From CAZVEV01 sp964625865 (lineage in GTDB: Bacteria; Planctomycetota; Phycisphaerae; SM23-33), in assembly GCA_964625865.1 (NCBI GenBank), contig CAZVEV010000251.1, positions 1 to 9,284 of the forward strand: DNA of 9,284 nucleotides, given 5' to 3'. Within the stretch, counting starts at the first letter, position 1. Each line of letters opens with the position of its first letter. The translations under genes were made by a program, and so were the position numbers. Positions 4,959 to 9,284 of the stretch are shown piece after piece. The notes below the pieces were generated by a model that saw only the letters and a list, made by a program, of their open reading frames with translations, had not been told where the DNA came from and did not search any database.

Positions 4959-7900
4959 TTCTCCCAGGCATATCAGGTCGCCGCTGGTCAGGCTGACGAA
5001 CAGCCTGCCCTCGGACGCGATCAGCCCGTCGAATACCGGCAGCGCGTCCAGTCGGTGCTCCGCGAGCCGTTTGCCGTCCTTCTTGGACACGACGTACAGC
5101 AGCGATCCGTCCTTGCCCTTCCAGATGTCAGACTGGCTCTTCAGTTCGCGCTTGAGTTGCACGTAGCCTTGTGCAGCGCCGCGGGAGGTATGAGCCCCCT
5201 CGTCCATCGTATCCCTGGGACCCGCCACAAAGAGACTGTCCTTCGTGCTGACCATGGCCCTGACGAGCAGGGGCGGAGCGTTGTCTTCCCACATGCAATC
5301 GTATGGTTTCCTGGCCGAGACCCTCGGCCCGTGGGGCAGGCCAAGGCTCCTGTCGATCTTCATCCTGGGGAAGTTCTTCAGTTGGGCGGCCTTGAAGCGG
5401 TCGTAGGCGTAGATGTCTCTGGGCGTGTGCGTCTTCCTGTCGACCGCGAACAGGCGGTATTCCAGGGACGTGGTCCACTTGTAATAGGGTGGCTTACGCC
5501 CATATCCGTAGATCGTCGACTCATCAAGGACGAGCAGTCTGCCGGATGGGTTGTACCGGCCGGCGTTCAGATGCCCTATCCATCCGCCGGGGAACGAGCG
5601 GGCCCAGGTCCAGTATGAGCGGTGGAACCAGGTGTCGTCCAGGAACCCCGTGGGTGAGAACAGGTGAGGCGTCTCGGTTTCTTCCGCGATGTGGGTGATC
5701 CGACGCCGCTTGCCCTTCATATCGAACGGCAGCGAGCGCATGGTGATGTTCTTGCCGTCGCTGGCCAGGACGTCCGGCAGGGTCGTGGTCATGTCCAGCC
5801 ACGAGTCATACTTCTGTATGCTCCCTCCGCGCACAGGGTCCTTCTCGTCCATGACCGTTTCGGATATCGTCCTGCCGGTGGTCGGGTCGAGACGCAGGTA
5901 GCGCAGCCCGCCGTCCAGGAACATGTTTCGCCCGGCGACACAATGGACTTCGTCGTTGGCGATCAGCACACTGCCATGAACGGGCCAGGCGGACTCCAGT
6001 TGACCGTATGCCATGACGCGCAGTTCTTTCGGGGCCGCCCGATGCCGCCACACCAGCTTGCCGTCGCTGCATCGCAAGCAGTATACCCACCCGTCCCGGC
6101 AGCCGAAGATGGCCAGCCCGCCGGTGATTGAAGGCGGACTGTCGATACGCCCGCCCGCAGTGTACCGCCAGATCGGCTTGCCGGTTTCCGCATTGAGCAC
6201 GTGCAAAGTGTGCCGATCGATCGATGCCACGTAGACCTTGCCGTCCGCCGTCACCGGCTGCGTCAGCTTTCCGCCGATGCTCGCGGACCATCTCTGAGTC
6301 AGCTTTGCCGGGACCTTCGTGTCCGCATGGCCGCTCCTGCTCGCATCGTGTCGAAAGACCGGCCAACCCGTCGCGGGTCGAGGGCTCCCCTTAGCGCGAA
6401 CCGCAGCATATGCCGGGCCTTTCACAAGCCTCTGGCCACTGCCGGCCGCACTGCCGGGCCCGACGTTGGACGTGTAGGCTGCAAAACCGCTCTGCTTGGC
6501 TTCGAAATAGCACGCACAGGCGTGTGGAGGGGTGTATGTGAGTCCGTTGCAGGGCATGACGCCGTAGATGCACCCGCCGCGGACCCAGTGGTGCTGCGTC
6601 CATTTCTCCTTCTTCACGTCGACGAACTCGACCCCCATGCGAGCCGGGAGAATGAAGTTCCTTGTGGCCTTGGAGAAATGGCACCGGTGGTGGGACAGCC
6701 AGACGATATCGATATCGGGGAGGAAGCTTCTCTTTATCTCGCCGGTCACGATGTCGCGCCCTATGAACCTGCCCGTATTGAGCGCCCCGGCCGTATCGCC
6801 GCACCAGACCAGACCGTCGATGACGAACAGGTCCTTGGGCGACACGTAGCCTGACCGAGGATGGACGGCAGACCACAGTACTTTTCCGTCATCGGCGGAT
6901 ATGGCATACATCCTGTTCCTGGGGGCCACGACGACGGCTTTGTCGCTCAGGATCAGGCGGGGCGGATTCTTCGCCGTCCAGGCGGCCTTTCCCGTCTCGC
7001 CGAGTTTCCCGGAGGCCCACACTTGCGAACCGTCCTTTCGGCCAAGCGCTATGACCTTCTGCCCATCGAAGAAGACGACCCGTTTCCTGCCCGCGGCAAG
7101 CGTGAACGTTGAGACGGGGCCCTGTTTCTCCCACAGGACTCGGACGGTCTCTGCATTGACGGCCGTGACCGCCGTTCCTTTCGGCGTACCCCTGACGAGG
7201 AAAAGCGTCTTGCCCGAGAGAACGATCTCCTGCGTATCGGCCGTTCCGTTGCAGGTGAGTCGCGTCTTGCCCGTCTCGGCGTCCAGGACAGAGACGGGAG
7301 CACTTATCCCCATCGTCACGTAGACACGCTTCCCGGCCGCCACAAGCCTGCGCGGAAGAGAGGCCGGCCCGCTCTTGAGCGGCTGCAGGTGGTTGAACCA
7401 CTCGGCGATGGGTCGCTCCCAGAGCAGGAGTCCATTGAATGCATCGTGCGCCGACAGTTTCCATTCCGGGGGATGCAGCATAGCGACCCTGGGACCCTGA
7501 TCGCAGATGGAGAAGACCTTTCCATCCGATGAGACCAGCGCGTTCATGCTGGCCATGTGCTCGTGGTGACGCGCCCATTTCGGAGCCGAGACCCACTGCA
7601 GTTGTCGCGGCGGCTTCACCGCGTCGTCATCGGCCACCGGGTTCCCGCCTGCGGAGTGGAGGTAGTGAGTCCACTCATCAATCTCATCCGGGAGAGGTTT
7701 GACGGTCTTCTTCCCGTTCACATAGGCGACCCCGCGCGGCGCCAGGACGCGCAGGACGTCTTCCATCGTCACGCTGCCCAGGTCCTCAGCCACCAGCAGG
7801 TTGACCAGGTTGTCGGCATACGGCAGGTGTTTGCCGTCGAACGTATCGACCGACACCTTGCCATACAGGCCCTTCGACTGGATGAACTCCCGTGCGTTCG

Positions 7901-8132
7901 CAACGCTCTTCGCGTCGGTATCAAGCCCGTGCACCAGATAACTGTCATTGGCGCGCAGTTCAGCAGTGAGTCTGCCATCCCCGCAGCCGAGGTGGACCAC
8001 CAGGCCGCCTTTCACACCGCACGCGTCCAGGATTCTCATCCCCTCGCTTACTTCCGCGGCGGTCACTGCCGCCGTACACGAAGCCAGCAACAGTACGGCG
8101 GCACTCGTCGAAGACCGATATGCCTTCTGCAT
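4941..8132 (-). CDS. Exported SAM-methyltransferase-like / PQQ-type beta-propeller fusion protein
   Basis: This protein has 1063 residues. An N-terminal export signal (basic start, hydrophobic core to about residue 18) allows two cleavages: AVTAA|EVS near residue 26, or a lipobox LAS-C at C19, which would make it a lipoprotein. Residues about 30-145 form a class I methyltransferase-like domain: HLGCGDGRL (48-56) is the SAM-binding motif I, and HGLDTD (68-73) carries the acidic residue after the second strand. The rest (about 170-1060) is beta-propeller, probably two, with PQQ-like blades such as GKVLW, GKPIWRY and GKLVWRH. The block WPVFRHDASRSG (590-601) opens the second half, and a Cys cluster lies at 521-541. 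The start is supported by GAGGAG (complement of 8137-8142) 4 nt upstream. It lies 36 bp downstream of the ThuA gene, so is likely co-transcribed. The C-terminal SGVRP and stop come from the inverted repeat. Catalysis is unproven; PQQ binding is not implied. Confidence 0.85.
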   Translation of the reverse strand: MQKAYRSSTSAAVLLLASCTAAVTAAEVSEGMRILDACGVKGGLVVHLGCGDGRLTAELRANDSYLVHGLDTDAKSVANAREFIQSKGLYGKVSVDTFDGKHLPYADNLVNLLVAEDLGSVTMEDVLRVLAPRGVAYVNGKKTVKPLPDEIDEWTHYLHSAGGNPVADDDAVKPPRQLQWVSAPKWARHHEHMASMNALVSSDGKVFSICDQGPRVAMLHPPEWKLSAHDAFNGLLLWERPIAEWFNHLQPLKSGPASLPRRLVAAGKRVYVTMGISAPVSVLDAETGKTRLTCNGTADTQEIVLSGKTLFLVRGTPKGTAVTAVNAETVRVLWEKQGPVSTFTLAAGRKRVVFFDGQKVIALGRKDGSQVWASGKLGETGKAAWTAKNPPRLILSDKAVVVAPRNRMYAISADDGKVLWSAVHPRSGYVSPKDLFVIDGLVWCGDTAGALNTGRFIGRDIVTGEIKRSFLPDIDIVWLSHHRCHFSKATRNFILPARMGVEFVDVKKEKWTQHHWVRGGCIYGVMPCNGLTYTPPHACACYFEAKQSGFAAYTSNVGPGSAAGSGQRLVKGPAYAAVRAKGSPRPATGWPVFRHDASRSGHADTKVPAKLTQRWSASIGGKLTQPVTADGKVYVASIDRHTLHVLNAETGKPIWRYTAGGRIDSPPSITGGLAIFGCRDGWVYCLRCSDGKLVWRHRAAPKELRVMAYGQLESAWPVHGSVLIANDEVHCVAGRNMFLDGGLRYLRLDPTTGRTISETVMDEKDPVRGGSIQKYDSWLDMTTTLPDVLASDGKNITMRSLPFDMKGKRRRITHIAEETETPHLFSPTGFLDDTWFHRSYWTWARSFPGGWIGHLNAGRYNPSGRLLVLDESTIYGYGRKPPYYKWTTSLEYRLFAVDRKTHTPRDIYAYDRFKAAQLKNFPRMKIDRSLGLPHGPRVSARKPYDCMWEDNAPPLLVRAMVSTKDSLFVAGPRDTMDEGAHTSRGAAQGYVQLKRELKSQSDIWKGKDGSLLYVVSKKDGKRLAEHRLDALPVFDGLIASEGRLFVSLTSGDLICLGESGVRP

Positions 8133-8168
8133 CGCACTCCTCGCTTCCTTACCCGGCGCGGGGGCCGA

Positions 8169-9209
8169 TCATTTCATCGCGTGGTCCGACGGCTTGACGC
8201 CCTTAGCGTACTTGCGGAAGCCGAAGGGCAGGGGCTTGAACTCACCGACCACGTCGACGTTGGCTTTGGGGGGGATCTTGTCTTCCATGCCCACGCACCA
8301 GTAGGCGGCATTGACCAGCAGTCGTCGCAGGCCCTCGCTTTCGAGGTCCGTCGCGGCGCCCATCGTGGTGGTGAACACGCGCCCGACCTGCCCCTTCGTT
8401 CCGCGGTAGGTCTTCGTCCAGGCCATCGACATCATAGGGTTGTTCTTGCGTCCGACCGCCGGCTTGTCCGTCGGCTTCATGCCGTCAATGACCTGCCCGA
8501 GAAACAGGACCTTGCTGTCACCGGGCAGCGGGTTGCGCACGGTGTAGACATCGGTCGGCCCCCAGATGTCGTCGCAGCCGCGCACGATCGGATGGTCCTT
8601 CGCTCCGGGCGCAAGCACGCCGCGCGTGCTCTGTCGCCCGTGACGGCCGTGGTGACTCTTCCACGTCTGGCCGAGGATGTGCTGGCCGAACCCGCCCCGC
8701 CAGACCTTGCCGCTGCAACTGAATCGCTCGTACGTCTTGCTCTTGAGTCGAAACGCCACCACCGCCGCCCGCATGCCGATCACCGGCTTGCCCGCGTCGA
8801 TGTACTCGGCAACGTACTTCATCTGCTCGTCGGGCAGGTCGCGGAAGCGCGTGGCGATGAACATCAGGTCGGCCGACCGGAGCGCCTGCAGGCCGGGGAT
8901 GTTCCGTGTGTTGTCCGGGTTGATCGTACCGGTCTTGGGATCGATGGCGAACAGCACGGTGCACTTGAACCCATGGCGCCTGGCCAGGATCTTGCCCAAC
9001 TGCGGGTAGGCCTCCTCCGAGCGGTACTCCTCGTCGCCGGAGACCAGCACGATGTGCTTTCCCTTGCCCGGCCCTTCTCCGCCTTTGTAGACGACCCACG
9101 GGTCAGCCGCACCGGGCGTCTTCGCGGCAGCGGACCCGGAAATCACGCAGGTTACGGTTACCAGAAACCAGGTTCCCGCCAACATCGCTGTCATTCCACG
9201 TCTCGCCAT
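8169..9209 (-). CDS. Secreted ThuA-like protein (class I glutamine amidotransferase-like fold)
   Basis: This 346-residue protein has a signal peptide (MARRG, hydrophobic core about 8-25, SAAA near 26-29). The mature region is ThuA-like: HIVLVSGDEEYRSEEAYPQL (52-71), the FRDLPDEQM block (122-130), WRGGFGQHILGQTW (170-183), HHGRHGRQSTRG (186-197), DIWGPTDVYTV (214-224) and GRVFTTTMGAATDLESEG (276-293). These are characteristic of the long, secreted ThuA-type proteins of planctomycetes and relatives. ThuA family members are associated with trehalose and other sugar metabolism, but their reaction is generally unproven. The start at 9209 is supported by AAGGAG (complement of 9215-9220) 5 nt upstream. 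It is the first gene of a two-gene unit with the propeller protein. An oddity is that GMRAAVVAF (145-153) replaces what I recall as a G-x-R-x-A-T-H-A-F motif, losing a histidine. Confidence 0.88.
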   Translation of the reverse strand: MARRGMTAMLAGTWFLVTVTCVISGSAAAKTPGAADPWVVYKGGEGPGKGKHIVLVSGDEEYRSEEAYPQLGKILARRHGFKCTVLFAIDPKTGTINPDNTRNIPGLQALRSADLMFIATRFRDLPDEQMKYVAEYIDAGKPVIGMRAAVVAFRLKSKTYERFSCSGKVWRGGFGQHILGQTWKSHHGRHGRQSTRGVLAPGAKDHPIVRGCDDIWGPTDVYTVRNPLPGDSKVLFLGQVIDGMKPTDKPAVGRKNNPMMSMAWTKTYRGTKGQVGRVFTTTMGAATDLESEGLRRLLVNAAYWCVGMEDKIPPKANVDVVGEFKPLPFGFRKYAKGVKPSDHAMK

Positions 9210-9228
9210 GACCGCTCCTTCTGCAGAC

Positions 9229-9251
9229 AGTGGGGTCAGACCTTGATTAGT
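9229..9251. repeat. Third, partial copy of the inverted-repeat arm
   Basis: These 23 bp are identical to the first 23 bp of the arm at 4845-4867: AGTGGGGTCAGACCTTG followed by a single GATTAGT. The match then ends. It has the same orientation as the left arm and lies 19 bp upstream of the ThuA start codon. A complementary arm could lie beyond the right edge; only 33 bp remain in the window. Confidence 0.88.
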
Positions 9252-9274
9252 ACGACAGCGCTAGTTTTGCTCAA
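9246..9274 (-). promoter_or_regulatory. Candidate promoter of the ThuA/propeller operon, -10 inside the repeat
   Basis: On the minus strand TTGAGC (complement of 9269-9274, 4 of 6 matches to TTGACA) is followed by 17 nt and ACTAAT (complement of 9246-9251, 4 of 6 matches to TATAAT). The -10 is the GATTAGT heptamer of the repeat copy read in reverse. Transcription would start about 30 nt before the ATG at 9209. The match is moderate and unsupported by other data. Confidence 0.33.
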
Positions 9275-9284
9275 GAAGCGTGCG

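Noticed and set aside
6510..6572. Cytochrome c haem-binding site in the propeller protein
   Set aside because: No CxxCH motif is present; the cysteines are in a C-x6-C-x10-C-x-C pattern.
1..9284. CRISPR array, tRNA, rRNA or transposase gene
   Set aside because: No regularly spaced direct repeats, tRNA-like cloverleaf, rRNA signature or transposase motifs were seen.

Overview
This GC-rich window holds six protein genes and several inverted-repeat elements. There are no RNA genes, CRISPR arrays or transposase genes. The set of families points to a Planctomycetota-Verrucomicrobiota-Lentisphaerota type bacterium, most likely a planctomycete. The clues are a secreted ThuA-like protein, a secreted methyltransferase fused to a PQQ-type beta-propeller, an SGLT-like sodium symporter, and prominent palindromic intergenic repeats. 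This assignment is inference from gene families, not from a marker gene.

Layout. Positions 2-946 (+) are the 3' part of an FtsX/MacB-type ABC permease. It overlaps its ATPase (943-1614, +) by ATGA. Convergent to these, 1671-3359 (-) encodes a sodium:solute symporter of the SGLT type. A 393-bp divergent intergenic region (3360-3752) follows. It contains a good sigma70-like promoter and a terminator-like leader hairpin facing the symporter, a 165-bp nested palindrome, and a weak promoter candidate facing the next gene. Positions 3753-4862 (+) encode a zinc-dependent glycerol dehydrogenase (GldA family). Convergent to it is a minus-strand pair transcribed from the right edge: a secreted ThuA-like protein (8169-9209), then, 36 bp on, a 1063-residue exported methyltransferase/beta-propeller protein (4941-8132).

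The most striking structure is a perfect 34-bp inverted repeat (4845-4878 and 4925-4958, 46-bp centre) between the convergent gldA and propeller genes. Each arm runs into the adjacent gene, supplies its stop codon, and gives both unrelated proteins the same C-terminal residues, SGVRP. A third, 23-bp copy of the same arm lies at 9229-9251, just upstream of the ThuA gene, where it may provide the -10 box. The copies look like a REP/MITE-type dispersed element.

Functionally, the symporter and dehydrogenase share a divergent control region and may form a small sugar or polyol uptake and oxidation unit. The ThuA and methyltransferase/propeller proteins look like a co-transcribed exported pair of unknown biochemical role, probably connected with carbohydrate metabolism. 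The ABC pair is a separate unit of the LolCDE/MacB type.
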